From Spirochaetota bacterium (lineage in GTDB: Bacteria > Spirochaetota > Spirochaetia > Treponematales > UBA12059), in the NCBI GenBank assembly GCA_018262985.1, contig JADFDI010000011.1, positions 1 through 64,000 on the forward strand: 64,000 bases of DNA, given 5' to 3'. Shown piece by piece: positions 50,846 through 59,653 of this stretch. How positions within the stretch are numbered: position 1 is the first letter of the stretch; every line of letters starts with the position of its first letter. Below the pieces are notes generated by a model. The model was given only the letters and a program-made list of their open reading frames with translations, made no database searches and was not told the origin of the DNA. Made by a program: the position numbers and the translations under genes.

Positions 50846-51646
50846 TCAGCGGCCGCGGAACATACCCGCCACCGCGAGAGCGGCGACGGCGAGCAGGCAG
50901 ACGGCGGCGGCGACGCGGAATCCGGCTGAAGCCTTGCGCGCCGAACCGAGAATGGCTTCCTCCGATCTGGTGGATACGAGGAAGCGCCCTTTCTCCGGCT
51001 TCCTTACGACCAGCTTGCCGCCCGAATCCGTGGCTTCGCCGAGCACGTAGAGCTCGCGGCCGGAAGGGATGCAGGTCTCCTCGAAGCGGTAGCCCGTGGT
51101 GCGCCGCCCGCCGGCGAGGCCACCGAGCGCGCCCAGGTCGAGGGACGCCGATCCGACGCGGATGGAGCCGAGCCCCGTGCCGGCCTCGTGCCTCGAGAAG
51201 GTCTTTTCCGCCTCGACGCTCGCGCCGCGGGGGTCCACGAGCAGGCCGCCGCTCGCGTCCTCCACGCGGAAGGGCGGCTCGCGGCGTATCCTCGACACCA
51301 CGTCGGATCCGCTTCGCGAACGACGATCCCTCCTTCCGTCGCTCTCCTCCCAGTACTCCTCCTCCCAGAGCCGGGTGGCGACGCACTCGTACCAGACGCA
51401 GTCCGTGCCCGAATACTCCGCGCGCAGCGGCTCGACGGCGACCGCGCGGCCTTTCAGCTCGACGATCCGGTTGAAGGAGCCCGCGCCTATCTCCGAGGCG
51501 ACCGCCGCGGCGAGCGCCCCGACTTCCGCCGCGCGGCTCGTCTCGGTGGAGGCCACGTCATAGGCTTTGCGAGCCTTCGAGCCGCCGACCAGGAAGAAGA
51601 CGAGGCCCAGGACGAGCGAGAATCCGGCGCCGATGAAAAAGCCCAT
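50846..51646 (-). CDS. GIDE-domain membrane protein
   Basis: 266 residues; ATG after GGAGG (a longer frame upstream has no site). An N-terminal membrane helix (MGFFIGAGFSLVLGLVFFLVGG) and a C-terminal one (AAAVCLLAVAALAVAGMFRG) bracket a soluble domain with VELKGRAVAVEPLRAEYSGT, CVWYECVATRLWEEEYW, FRVEDASGGLLVDPRGASVE and CIPSGRELYVLGEAT. This is the layout of the GIDE domain (MULAN-like, without RING) in bacteria; function unknown. Monocistronic with its own terminator. Confidence 0.8.
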   Translation of the reverse strand: MGFFIGAGFSLVLGLVFFLVGGSKARKAYDVASTETSRAAEVGALAAAVASEIGAGSFNRIVELKGRAVAVEPLRAEYSGTDCVWYECVATRLWEEEYWEESDGRRDRRSRSGSDVVSRIRREPPFRVEDASGGLLVDPRGASVEAEKTFSRHEAGTGLGSIRVGSASLDLGALGGLAGGRRTTGYRFEETCIPSGRELYVLGEATDSGGKLVVRKPEKGRFLVSTRSEEAILGSARKASAGFRVAAAVCLLAVAALAVAGMFRGR

Positions 51647-51770
51647 CGCGTTCCTCCGCGGGAAAGGTATCGGACGAGGCAATTATCGCGCCGCGCGCCC
51701 CTTCGCGCCAGAGCCGCGCGACGGCGTCGCGCCCGACCCGGCGGCGCTTGCCGGAGCGGGCGCGCGGGGC

Positions 51771-51776
51771 TATGTT
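51771..51776 (+). promoter_or_regulatory. Predicted leaderless promoter (-10 box) of the TatD-like gene
   Basis: TATGTT ends six bases before the GTG start at 51783. No ribosome binding site. Confidence 0.4.
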
Positions 51777-51782
51777 CGAATC

Positions 51783-52583
51783 GTGGATCCGAAAGTTCCC
51801 GATGCCCACCTCCACCTTTTCGACCTCGAGTCGGCCTCGCCGGGCTCGATCCGCGCGCTGGCGGAGGAGGAAGGCTCCGGCCGCGGGCGCCGCCGGGCTT
51901 CCGCCTGCCACGACCGGGCCGAATTCGAGGCCACGGAAGCCTACCGCGAGGCGGGGCTTTCCTTCGAGCTCTCCTTCGGCATCCATCCGCAGAACGCCGT
52001 GTGGGACGACGCGGATTTCCTGGCCGCCCTGGCGCGCTCGGGGCGGATCGTGGCCATCGGGGAATGCGGCTTCGAATTCTCGGGCGACCGGCCCGAATGG
52101 ACGCGCGCGAAGGAAAACGAGAAGCTCCAGCGCGCCGTCTTCGAATTCCAGCTCGGCGTCGCGCGCGAGCACGGGCTGCCGGTAGTCATCCACCAGCGGA
52201 AGGCGCTCGATCAGGTCTTCGCCTACGCGCGCGAGCTCAAAGCCTTGCCCGCCGTGGTCTTCCACTCGTGGTCGGGTCCCGCGCGCGAGGCTGAATCGCT
52301 GCTCGCCAGGGGCATCCGCGCCTTTTTCTCGTTCGGAACGCCCATCCTGAACGGCAACCGCAAGGCCGCCGCGTCCTGCGCCGCGCTCCCCGACGACGCG
52401 ATCCTCCTCGAGACGGACGCGCCCTGGCAAGCGCCCCGCGGCGAGCGGCACTGCCTGCCCGCGCACCTCGAACGGGTACTCGCCGCGGCCGCGGCGCTGC
52501 GGAGCGTCGCCCCCGAGACGCTCGCGGAGCCTGTAGGGCTCAACTACGAGGCGGTTTTCGGCGCCGTCAAGGCGCTCGGGTAA
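51783..52583 (+). CDS. TatD-family metal-dependent hydrolase
   Basis: 266 residues from a GTG. All metal-binding positions of TatD-type nucleases are visible: VPDAHLHLFD (HxH), GECGFEF (Glu), VVIHQRK (His), VVFHSWSG (His) and LLETDAPWQAP (Asp). The family includes DNases, 3'-5' exonucleases and D-aminoacyl-tRNA-type deacylases; the exact substrate is open. The usual GEIGLD motif reads GECGFEF. Its 3' end opens into an array of 43-base repeats. Confidence 0.88.
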   Translation: MDPKVPDAHLHLFDLESASPGSIRALAEEEGSGRGRRRASACHDRAEFEATEAYREAGLSFELSFGIHPQNAVWDDADFLAALARSGRIVAIGECGFEFSGDRPEWTRAKENEKLQRAVFEFQLGVAREHGLPVVIHQRKALDQVFAYARELKALPAVVFHSWSGPAREAESLLARGIRAFFSFGTPILNGNRKAAASCAALPDDAILLETDAPWQAPRGERHCLPAHLERVLAAAAALRSVAPETLAEPVGLNYEAVFGAVKALG

Positions 52584-52876
52584 TCGCCGAAGCGAAGCTT
52601 CGGCGCCGCGAAGGGCGCTCGGTAGATCGCCGAAGCGAAGCTTCGGCGCCGCGAAGGGCGCTCGGTAGATCGCCGAAGCGAAGCTTCGGCGCCGCGAAGG
52701 GCGCTCGGTAGATCGCCGAAGCGAAGCTTCGGCGCCGCGAAGGGCGCTCGGTAGATCGCCGAAGCGAAGCTTCGGCGCCGCGAAGGGCGCTCGGTAGATC
52801 GCCGAAGCGAAGCTTCGGCGCCGCGAAGGGCGCTCGGTAGATCGCCGAAGCGAAGCTTCGGCGCCGTCAAGGCGCC
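52557..52876 (+). repeat. 43-base tandem array at the TatD-like gene end (7 hairpin copies)
   Basis: A GAAGCTT core occurs at 52594, 52637, 52680, 52723, 52766, 52809 and 52852, spaced exactly 43 bases. Each unit is a hairpin (CCGAAGC-gaa-GCTTCGG) followed by a near copy of the gene's last codons and stop (GGCGCTCGGTAG against GGCGCTCGGGTAA). The exact gene-tail sequence TTCGGCGCCGTCAAGGCGC is found both inside the gene and again after the last unit, so the array is bracketed by it. Units are virtually identical. The period is not a multiple of three. Confidence 0.95.
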
Positions 52877-52890
52877 ATAGGCGCCTTGAC
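52866..52890. terminator. Bidirectional terminator hairpin between the TatD-like gene and the chemoreceptor
   Basis: Perfect 11-base inverted repeat GTCAAGGCGCC/GGCGCCTTGAC with a 3-base loop between convergent genes, formed partly from the last copy of the gene tail. Confidence 0.75.
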
Positions 52891-52891
52891 G

Positions 52892-55126
52892 CTAGGCCTT
52901 GAAGTGGTTCGCCTGCTCCACGACCTTGGCGGCCAGCTCGCGGTTGCGCTCGCCGAGCTCGGCGGAGATCCGGGCCGATTCCGCGATGGATTTACCGCCC
53001 TCGTCGATGGCGCCGATGCCGGCGCGCACTTCCTCCGTGACCTCCACCAGGTGCTTCATCTCCGTGGCGACCATGACGCTGCCCTCGCGCATCTCGGCGG
53101 TGGCCGAACGCACTTCCGAGGTGCCGCGGTTGATCTCCGATAGAGCCTCGAGCACCTGCTTGGTGCCCTCGTTCTGTTCGGCCATGGCCCGCGAGATGGT
53201 CTCCTGGAGCTCGTGGGCCGAAGCGAGGGCGCCGAGCATGGTCTCGAAGGCGCGCTCGGCCTCGGCGCTGCCCTCGGCGGTCGCGTCGATGCCGGACTTG
53301 ATGCCGCCGAGCGAGCTTTCGATGGCCTTGGACTGCTCGGAAGCAGACTCGGCCAGGCGGCGGATCTCCTCGGCGACGACCGCGAAACCCTTGCCGGCCT
53401 CGCCTGCGTGGGCGGCCTCTATGGCCGCGTTCATGGCCAGCAGGTTGGTCTGGCTCGAGATGGCCGCCATGGCGGCGTTGGCCTCGACGAGGACGTCGGA
53501 CTGGGAAGCGATTTCGCGGCTCGCGTTGACGGCCTCGCCGACGCGGAGCCGGCCCGCGTCGGCCGCCTTCATGAGCCGCTCGAATTCCTCGCCGAGGAGC
53601 CCGGAACTGCGCGCCACCTGGGCGATGTTGCCGACCATCTGCTCAATCGAGGCGCTCGACTCCACCACGTTCGCGGCCTGCGCCTCCACGAGGCGGGACA
53701 TGTCCTCGACGCGGCGGACGCTCTGCTGGATGCTGGCGCCCGATTCCTCGACGCTGGCGGCCTGGCTCGAGACCACGTTGCGCAGCGAGGCGATGCTGGC
53801 CGCGATCTCGTCGGCGGCCACCGACGAGGACTGGGCCCCCGCGGCGAGCTTCTCGCCGATGTCCTGCAACTCCTCGGCGCGTTCGCGCGTGGCGACCACG
53901 AAGTCCTTGAACTCGCCGATAAGCGCCGCGAACGAGGAAACGGCGGCTCCGGCCTCGTCGCGCGTCGTCCGCCCGTGCAGGATCTCGGCGCCGAGGTCCC
54001 GCTCCTCGGCCATGCGGGCCGCTCCCTCGGCCAGCAGCGCGACCGGCCGGGCGATGGACCTGCCCAGCAGGTTGGAGAAGAGCACCGCGAGCGCGAGGAT
54101 GACGAGGGTGGCGACGGCGATGTAGAGGATCACCATGAAGGCGCCGCTCACCGCCTGCCGGAGGGGCACCGAGGTGCCGAAGTACCAGGCATCGGGAGTG
54201 CCGGTGAAGCGCGCGGGCAGGAAGCGCTGGTAGGACTGAAGGCTGGTGCCGACGCTCGTCCGGATCATCGAGGTTGGCTGGTAGGTGGCGAAGGCGTCCC
54301 GGAGCTGTCGCTCGTGCTCCGGCGTGAAATTTCCCACCTCGAACATGTTCTTGCCGACGAGCTCGGCCTTAGGGTGCACGACGAGCGTAGGCTCGGTGGT
54401 GGTCACGAAGGAGTACGAGCCTACGAATTGGCCGACCTGTCCCGCCAGGTTCTTCATGCTGTCCAGCGAGATGTCGACGCCGACGACGCCGAGGGTGTTG
54501 CCGACCAGGTTGATCGGCATCGCCACGCTGGCCATGAGCAGCTCGTTGCCGTCCCCGAGGTCGTCCGTGTAGGGTTCGAGCACGCGGGCGGACGACGAGG
54601 CCAGGGGGATGGTGTAGTAGGAATTCTGCTCGGGATCGGCGTAGTCGTCGATGGTCGCCGCGAGGACCTGGTTACCGTCGCGCGAGAATACCGCGGCGTA
54701 GCGTCCGTCCGGCGTGAGCCCGGTCCGGTCGGCGATGTAAGAGGCCGCGCCGATGGCGTCAGGCTCGGTCACCAGCCAGGTGGAAAGGATGTCGGGGTTC
54801 CGCTCCAGCGCGCGCCGCATCAACATGTCGATGAAATCGTAGCGGGCATGTTCGGGGATGGAATCGTAGAGCCCGATGACGGTGCCGAGCGAACGCACGA
54901 GCTCGGTGGCCGACTCGAAGCGCGAGATCAGCACGGTGGACTGGCGCTCCGTCATGAGGTCGGCGTAGCGCATGGCGTTCTCGCGGAGGAACCCGATCGA
55001 GGTCAAGGTTGCCACCAGACCGAGCGCGATGGCCGACAGCGCGGCTATGCCGGAAGTGAGCAAGCTGACCTTAGTCCTGATTCTCATCGCGTTCGGCCCC
55101 CGGTTTCCGGAAATTGTTGCCTTCAT
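52892..55126 (-). CDS. Methyl-accepting chemotaxis protein with extracellular Cache-type sensor
   Basis: 744 residues from an ATG after GAGGGAAG (a second ATG 13 codons in is possible). Order: membrane helix (about 22-45), double Cache-like periplasmic sensor (about 60-320; contains [20 protein letters not shown] and [19 protein letters not shown]), second helix (about 335-358), HAMP and a long signalling coiled coil. The hairpin tip region [20 protein letters not shown] has His where Arg is usual (EAARAGE). The C-terminus ends HFKA without a CheR/CheB tether. It senses small ligands and signals to CheA/CheW encoded elsewhere. The promoter region is shared with divergent tcdA. Confidence 0.93.
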   Translation of the reverse strand: MKATISGNRGPNAMRIRTKVSLLTSGIAALSAIALGLVATLTSIGFLRENAMRYADLMTERQSTVLISRFESATELVRSLGTVIGLYDSIPEHARYDFIDMLMRRALERNPDILSTWLVTEPDAIGAASYIADRTGLTPDGRYAAVFSRDGNQVLAATIDDYADPEQNSYYTIPLASSSARVLEPYTDDLGDGNELLMASVAMPINLVGNTLGVVGVDISLDSMKNLAGQVGQFVGSYSFVTTTEPTLVVHPKAELVGKNMFEVGNFTPEHERQLRDAFATYQPTSMIRTSVGTSLQSYQRFLPARFTGTPDAWYFGTSVPLRQAVSGAFMVILYIAVATLVILALAVLFSNLLGRSIARPVALLAEGAARMAEERDLGAEILHGRTTRDEAGAAVSSFAALIGEFKDFVVATRERAEELQDIGEKLAAGAQSSSVAADEIAASIASLRNVVSSQAASVEESGASIQQSVRRVEDMSRLVEAQAANVVESSASIEQMVGNIAQVARSSGLLGEEFERLMKAADAGRLRVGEAVNASREIASQSDVLVEANAAMAAISSQTNLLAMNAAIEAAHAGEAGKGFAVVAEEIRRLAESASEQSKAIESSLGGIKSGIDATAEGSAEAERAFETMLGALASAHELQETISRAMAEQNEGTKQVLEALSEINRGTSEVRSATAEMREGSVMVATEMKHLVEVTEEVRAGIGAIDEGGKSIAESARISAELGERNRELAAKVVEQANHFKA

Positions 55127-55172
55127 TATACTTCCCTCGCGACCCGAGTCAACGAGGGCCGCCGGAGGGACC

Positions 55173-55964
55173 ATGGGCATCGACGACCGCAACCGGATCG
55201 CGTTCGGGGACGACGGGCTCGCCCGGCTCGCCGCCGCGCGCGTCTGCGTGGTCGGCCTGGGCGGCGTCGGCGCCGCCGCCGCCCTCGACCTGGTTCGCGC
55301 CGGGGTCGGGAACGTCGTAGCGGTGGATTTCGACGAGGTCCAGGACTCCAACCTGAACCGCCTGGCGTTCGGCTACGCGGACTTCGTCGGGAGGCCCAAG
55401 GTCGAGGCCTTCGCGGAGCTCGCCCGCCGCATCCGCCCGGACTGCCGCGTCGAGACCGTCGGCGCGCTGGTGCGCGGCGACGACCCGGGCTCCTACCTGC
55501 CCGGCTCCTGCGACGCCTGGCTCGACTGCATCGACACGCTCAACGCCAAGGTGAACCTGATCGCCTGGCTGCTTTCCCGGAAGGAGCGCTTCGTCTCGAG
55601 CATGGGCACGGCCGGGCGGCTCGCCCCGGAACGGCTCCGCGTCTCGTCCGCCTGGGACGTGACGGGCGATCCCCTGGCCCAGCGCGTCCGCCAGCGCCTC
55701 AGGCGCCTCGAAGCGACCGCCGATTTCCCCGCGGTCTGGTCCGACGAGCCGCCGGTCCCGCCGGCCTTGCCGGCCGACGGATCGGTGCCCGGGGAGCTCC
55801 GCGACGGCGCCCGCGTGCGCGCGGTGCAGGGTTCCAGCCCCTTCGTGCCGCAGGCGGCGGGGCATCTGATGGCCTCGATCGCGGTCCGCGCCGTGCTCGG
55901 GCGTTGGAAAGCCCCGGTCCGCGCCATGCTGCCCCCCATGCGAACGCGCGGAGCATCGGCATGA
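55173..55964 (+). CDS. tcdA: tRNA threonylcarbamoyladenosine dehydratase, TcdA/CsdL-like
   Basis: 263 residues. ThiF/E1-like fold with nucleotide loop [56 protein letters not shown] and [20 protein letters not shown]. These are TcdA features; TcdA uses ATP to cyclise t6A37 in tRNA to ct6A. ATG after GGAGGG. A TATACT (55127-55132) 40 bases upstream is its likely -10 box. The following gene overlaps its stop. Confidence 0.88.
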   Translation: MGIDDRNRIAFGDDGLARLAAARVCVVGLGGVGAAAALDLVRAGVGNVVAVDFDEVQDSNLNRLAFGYADFVGRPKVEAFAELARRIRPDCRVETVGALVRGDDPGSYLPGSCDAWLDCIDTLNAKVNLIAWLLSRKERFVSSMGTAGRLAPERLRVSSAWDVTGDPLAQRVRQRLRRLEATADFPAVWSDEPPVPPALPADGSVPGELRDGARVRAVQGSSPFVPQAAGHLMASIAVRAVLGRWKAPVRAMLPPMRTRGASA

Positions 55965-56551
55965 GCGGCCCGGGACGGCGCGACGAACTGGCCGCGGCGC
56001 TCGACTACATCCTCAACCGAGCCGGCGACGCCGAGTTCGAGGTGCTGGCCAAGGCCGTCGAGCGCCGCCGCTCCGACATGACGCGCTTCGCCCGCCTCGG
56101 AGGGCACTCGCCCGACCGCGCGGCCCGCGACCTGGCGGGCGCCATCCAGGAACAGGTCGGCGCCTCGGCGGACTCCATCCGCGGCATGGTGCGCGGCTTC
56201 GTGTCCGAGATGATACGCAAGGAGGCCCCGGAGATACCCGAGGCCGACCTGGAGGCCTTGCTCGCGGAATGGGTGCCCGACCCGGCGGCCCGCCGCGAGC
56301 GGGTCGCCAAGGCCAGGCGCGAGCTGCCCGCCGACGCCCTGGTCGCCATGCTCCGCGACTTCCTCGACTTTTCGGAAGGCCGCATGCTCCCGAGTCGCCA
56401 GAAGGAGCTCTGGGACATGGATCCGCGCTGGCAGGACTCGTATTTCGAGGCTTTCCCGCCCGAGGTCTCGGCCTTCCTCAAGGCCCGCCTGGCGCGCGCC
56501 ATGGACGACGAAACCTTCTGGACGGCCGTCTACAGCGTGTTGGGAGTCTAG
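55961..56551 (+). CDS. Uncharacterised helical protein downstream of tcdA
   Basis: 196 residues; the ATG overlaps the tcdA stop (ATGA). Largely alpha-helical and charged, no signal or membrane segment. Recognisable stretches: ELAAALDYILNRAGDAEFEV, RMLPSRQKELWDMDPRWQDS and PPEVSAFLKARLARAMDDET. No family recognised. The coupling to tcdA suggests a tRNA-modification or translation-related accessory role, but this is a guess. Confidence 0.75.
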   Translation: MSGPGRRDELAAALDYILNRAGDAEFEVLAKAVERRRSDMTRFARLGGHSPDRAARDLAGAIQEQVGASADSIRGMVRGFVSEMIRKEAPEIPEADLEALLAEWVPDPAARRERVAKARRELPADALVAMLRDFLDFSEGRMLPSRQKELWDMDPRWQDSYFEAFPPEVSAFLKARLARAMDDETFWTAVYSVLGV

Positions 56552-56569
56552 CGCGGAGGCGAGGATCGT

Positions 56570-56605
56570 CCGGGAAGGAAGGGGCTCCGCCGCCTTCCTT
56601 CCCGG
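56570..56605. terminator. Bidirectional terminator hairpin
   Basis: CCGGGAAGGAAGG pairs perfectly with CCTTCCTTCCCGG around a 10-base loop, between convergent genes. Confidence 0.75.
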
Positions 56606-56698
56606 GCCCATCCATCCCCGCGAGCGCTTGGAAGGCGCACGCCTTTCGGTCTAGCGCACCGCGGATTTCCGGACCGCTCCGGGCCTTCCGGATGCCCG

Positions 56699-58009
56699 CT
56701 AGGTCGCCTTGCTCACCGTAACCGCGGGCAGGAGGCAGAGGACCGGCGAAACGCCGAGGGTCTTCGCCTCCGTCTCGGCCGAGAGCCTGATGCGGCCGCG
56801 GTTGGCCGGCACCGTCCCGGTCACGGAACCGCCCGTCACCGCGACGCGTCGCCCGTCCCGAACCAGGTAGGCCAGCCGGATCTCGCCGCCGAAGTCGCCC
56901 CCGGTCGGATCGACGAAGAAGTCCGAGAAGTCGACCACCTCGACGTGATCCCGCGATCGGAGCGCGGCGGCCGTTTCGCGGCCGCCCGCGAGCCTGAAGA
57001 GGCGCAGGGAGCCCGTCGGCTCGAGGCCCAGGTAGCGCGCGTACTTGAGCGGCGCCACGAGGCGTTCGACCCTGCCGTCCACGACGCAGCGCGCGGAGCC
57101 GAGCGGGAAGCCGTCGGCGTCGTAGGGCGCGCCGAGGGCAGCGTGCGGCATCGAGCCCAGGGCCTCGAGCTCGAGCCGGTCGCCGTCGCCGGGGCCGCCC
57201 GTGTCCTCGCCGAGCGCGAAGGCGGCTCGCCGTTCGTAGACGGCCTGGGCGGAGAGGTTCGCCTTGTAGTACGCGAAGATCTCGCCCGCCAGCTCGCCGG
57301 CGAGGACGAGAGGCAGTCCTTCGCAGTCGGGCGTCGGGACGGCCGCGAGCCGGTCGCGCGCGGCGGCAAGGCGCGCGCGGGCCAGGGCGGCGAGCGCCTC
57401 GTGGTCGGGAACCGCGAAGTCGCGCTCGGTCCAGAGCTCGACCTGGTCGCGCCCAGCCCCCGCGTTCACGACGAACTCGCAGTGGCCGCTCCAGGCGGTC
57501 CACGAGACGTCGACGCCGGAGGAGTTCACGACGCGCGTCGCGGTCCGGCTCAGGAAGAGCTCGAGCGAATTGATGGAGGCCCCGCCCTCGCCGTCGTGGC
57601 GGTAGAGCGCCGCGCGCAGGCCTTCCAGCGACACCGCGGGGTCCACGCCCTCGAAGGGGTTCGGCGGCGGGACGGGCGCCGCGGAGCCGGGTTCCGCGAG
57701 CGGGAACCAGGGGTTCCGCATGCCGGCCGCGGTGGAAACCGCTCGGGACAGGGCCGCGGCGATCTCGGCGTCCGAGGCGCCGTCGGCGATCTTGACGGCG
57801 CATTCGCCGCGGGTCCGGCTTTCGCCCTCCCCCGAATCCACGTAGACCGAGACGTCGCAGTCGGTCTTCGAGACGGCGCGCGCGGTTTCGGGCACGCGGC
57901 CGATGTAATAGCGCTCGTTTCGCTCCGCGCGGAGCTCGACGAGTTTCCAGGCGTCCGCGCCGGGCAGGGCGCGGAGCGCGGCGAGGGTTCTTTCCACGGT
58001 GTTCATCAT
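56699..58009 (-). CDS. tldE: TldE/PmbA-family protein
   Basis: 436 residues; ATG overlaps the tldD stop (ATGA; a second ATG follows immediately). It has the TldD/PmbA fold but no HExxxH metal motif, as expected for the TldE subunit. Typical text: LELFLSRTATRVVNSSGVDV, AGELAGEIFAYYKANLSAQA and DFSDFFVDPTGGDFGGEIRL. TldD and TldE form a heterodimeric metalloprotease that degrades or matures peptides, including microcin B17 and other RiPPs. No precursor peptide gene is adjacent. Confidence 0.88.
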   Translation of the reverse strand: MMNTVERTLAALRALPGADAWKLVELRAERNERYYIGRVPETARAVSKTDCDVSVYVDSGEGESRTRGECAVKIADGASDAEIAAALSRAVSTAAGMRNPWFPLAEPGSAAPVPPPNPFEGVDPAVSLEGLRAALYRHDGEGGASINSLELFLSRTATRVVNSSGVDVSWTAWSGHCEFVVNAGAGRDQVELWTERDFAVPDHEALAALARARLAAARDRLAAVPTPDCEGLPLVLAGELAGEIFAYYKANLSAQAVYERRAAFALGEDTGGPGDGDRLELEALGSMPHAALGAPYDADGFPLGSARCVVDGRVERLVAPLKYARYLGLEPTGSLRLFRLAGGRETAAALRSRDHVEVVDFSDFFVDPTGGDFGGEIRLAYLVRDGRRVAVTGGSVTGTVPANRGRIRLSAETEAKTLGVSPVLCLLPAVTVSKAT

Positions 58010-59418
58010 CCCAACCTCATCTTCGTTTTCAGGTACGGACCGCCGGCGGAGACCTTCACGTACTCCTTGTGGCCCTTGCCGCAGTAGCCGGAGCCGGAGA
58101 GCGCGAAGTCTGAGGACACCATGTCGATGGCCGAGAGCACGTCGGGCACGTAGCCCGAGCACACCACCGGCCCCGCCACGCGACCGGTCAGCTTGCCGTC
58201 GCGGATCTCGCGCGCGAGCGAGACGACGAGCTGGATGCCCCAGTTCTTCGGGTCCTCCATGCCGGAGGCCATCTTCTCGAGCAGCCAACCGCGCCTCACC
58301 GCGGCGACCATATCCTCGAGCCGCGAGGTTCCCGGCGCGAAGTAGGTGTTGGTCATGCGCGCGTAGGCCTTGTGGTCGAAGGCCTCGCGGCGGCCGTTGC
58401 CCGTCGGCGCCGCGCCGAGGGCCAGGGCGGATTGGAGGTCGGAGAGGCCCGCGACGAGCCTTCCCCTGTCGATGACCAGGGTGCGCGTCGAAAGGACGCC
58501 CTCGTCGTCGAAAAGGTAGGTGCCGCACTCGTCGACGCCTTTCGCGCCGTCGTACATGTCGACGATGGGGCTGGCCACGCTCTTGCCGAGATACTCGGCG
58601 GCGAGGGCGCGGCCCTTCACGAACATGTCCATCTCGACGCCGTGGCCGAAGGCCTCGTGCGCGAGCAGTCCCGAAATGGCCGGCGTCAGGATGACGTCGT
58701 ACTCTCCGGGCTCGACGCCGCCCGCGCCGAGCAGGGCGGACGCCTCCTCGGCGACCGGGGCGGCCTTGGCGGCGAGCGCGTCGAGCAGCTCGAGCCCCTT
58801 CAGGCCGGAGAAGGACTCATGGGCCGATTTCGTCACGTCGCCGCGGCGCGCCACGGCCACCAGGTAGGCCTGGCCCCAGACGAAGGACTGCGAAAGCGTC
58901 CGGTTCCGCGAGACGAAAAGCTTCGCGACGCGCATGAACTCCGCGCGCGCGGTCGAGAAGACTATCTCGTCCGAGGCCGCGGCGACGGCCTTCCGCGCGG
59001 CGTCGAGGGTGGCCAGGACGCGTTCGGGATCCTCGGCGAAGGGGTCCCGCTCGAAGCCGGAACGCCATGCGGCCTCGACCTTTTCGTCCGAGATCGGCGG
59101 GTAGCGCCGCGCGCCGGCCGCCGACGCGAGCAGGGCGTCGAGCCGCTCCGCGACCAAAGCCGCCAGGTCGCCCTCGGGCAGCGAGCTGGTGGCCCACTCG
59201 ACCACGCGGCCGTCCTTCTGGGCCCGGAAGACGAAACCGCGCTCGCTCCACCGGGAGTCCTCCGCGCGCTTCTCGCGGGGCGTCGCCCCGAAACCCAGGC
59301 CGGTCGAATCGGTCCCGAGGACCGAGAGGTAGTCGTAACGCGAGCCGGCACCGTCGACGGCCTCCCTGAGGCGCGCCGCGCGCTCCGCGAGGAAGCGGCT
59401 CTCTCCGCATTCTGGCAT
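58006..59418 (-). CDS. tldD: TldD-family metalloprotease subunit
   Basis: 470 residues; ATG seven bases after AAGGAG. The zinc site is present as LLAHEAFGHGVEMDMF (HExxxH, about 265). Further family text: FDDEGVLSTRTLVIDRGRL, GNGRREAFDHKAYARMTNTY and SGSGYCGKGHKEYVKVSAGG. It is the catalytic partner of the TldE-like protein encoded next. It is transcribed divergently from hutH. Confidence 0.92.
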   Translation of the reverse strand: MPECGESRFLAERAARLREAVDGAGSRYDYLSVLGTDSTGLGFGATPREKRAEDSRWSERGFVFRAQKDGRVVEWATSSLPEGDLAALVAERLDALLASAAGARRYPPISDEKVEAAWRSGFERDPFAEDPERVLATLDAARKAVAAASDEIVFSTARAEFMRVAKLFVSRNRTLSQSFVWGQAYLVAVARRGDVTKSAHESFSGLKGLELLDALAAKAAPVAEEASALLGAGGVEPGEYDVILTPAISGLLAHEAFGHGVEMDMFVKGRALAAEYLGKSVASPIVDMYDGAKGVDECGTYLFDDEGVLSTRTLVIDRGRLVAGLSDLQSALALGAAPTGNGRREAFDHKAYARMTNTYFAPGTSRLEDMVAAVRRGWLLEKMASGMEDPKNWGIQLVVSLAREIRDGKLTGRVAGPVVCSGYVPDVLSAIDMVSSDFALSGSGYCGKGHKEYVKVSAGGPYLKTKMRLG

Positions 59419-59653
59419 TCGTTGCTCCTTGTCGGCGCCCGGGCCGGAAGGCGGCGCGGGCCCGACGATGCTCGCACGGAAATGCCGGGCCGGCAAGGGC
59501 TACCGGCCGCCCCGACCCCGATCGCCCGCAGGCGCGCGCGGCCGCTCCGCGCTTCCGGCCGCCCCCGCGGTCCGGGAACCGTGGTATACTGCCCGCCCGA
59601 CCCGCCGCGCGCGGGACGCTCCTCGCCCAATCCTCTCTACCCGGAAGGCCGCC

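Noticed and set aside
52544-52870. Repetitive 108-residue minus-strand frame in the 43-base array
   Set aside because: It only reads the tandem repeat; there is no ribosome binding site and the 43-base period cycles all three frames.
52584-52870. CRISPR array
   Set aside because: Repeats are contiguous with no variable spacers and no cas genes; the same is true of the arrays at 246-522 and 48183-48752.
52892-55126. His instead of Arg in the MCP tip as loss of function
   Set aside because: The rest of the hairpin tip is intact and the coiled coil is full length; one substitution is not enough to call it broken.
53213-56551. Plus-strand open frame of about 1,100 codons opposite the chemoreceptor
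   Set aside because: Shadow of the MCP gene and then an out-of-frame read of tcdA; composition is biased and no motif is present.
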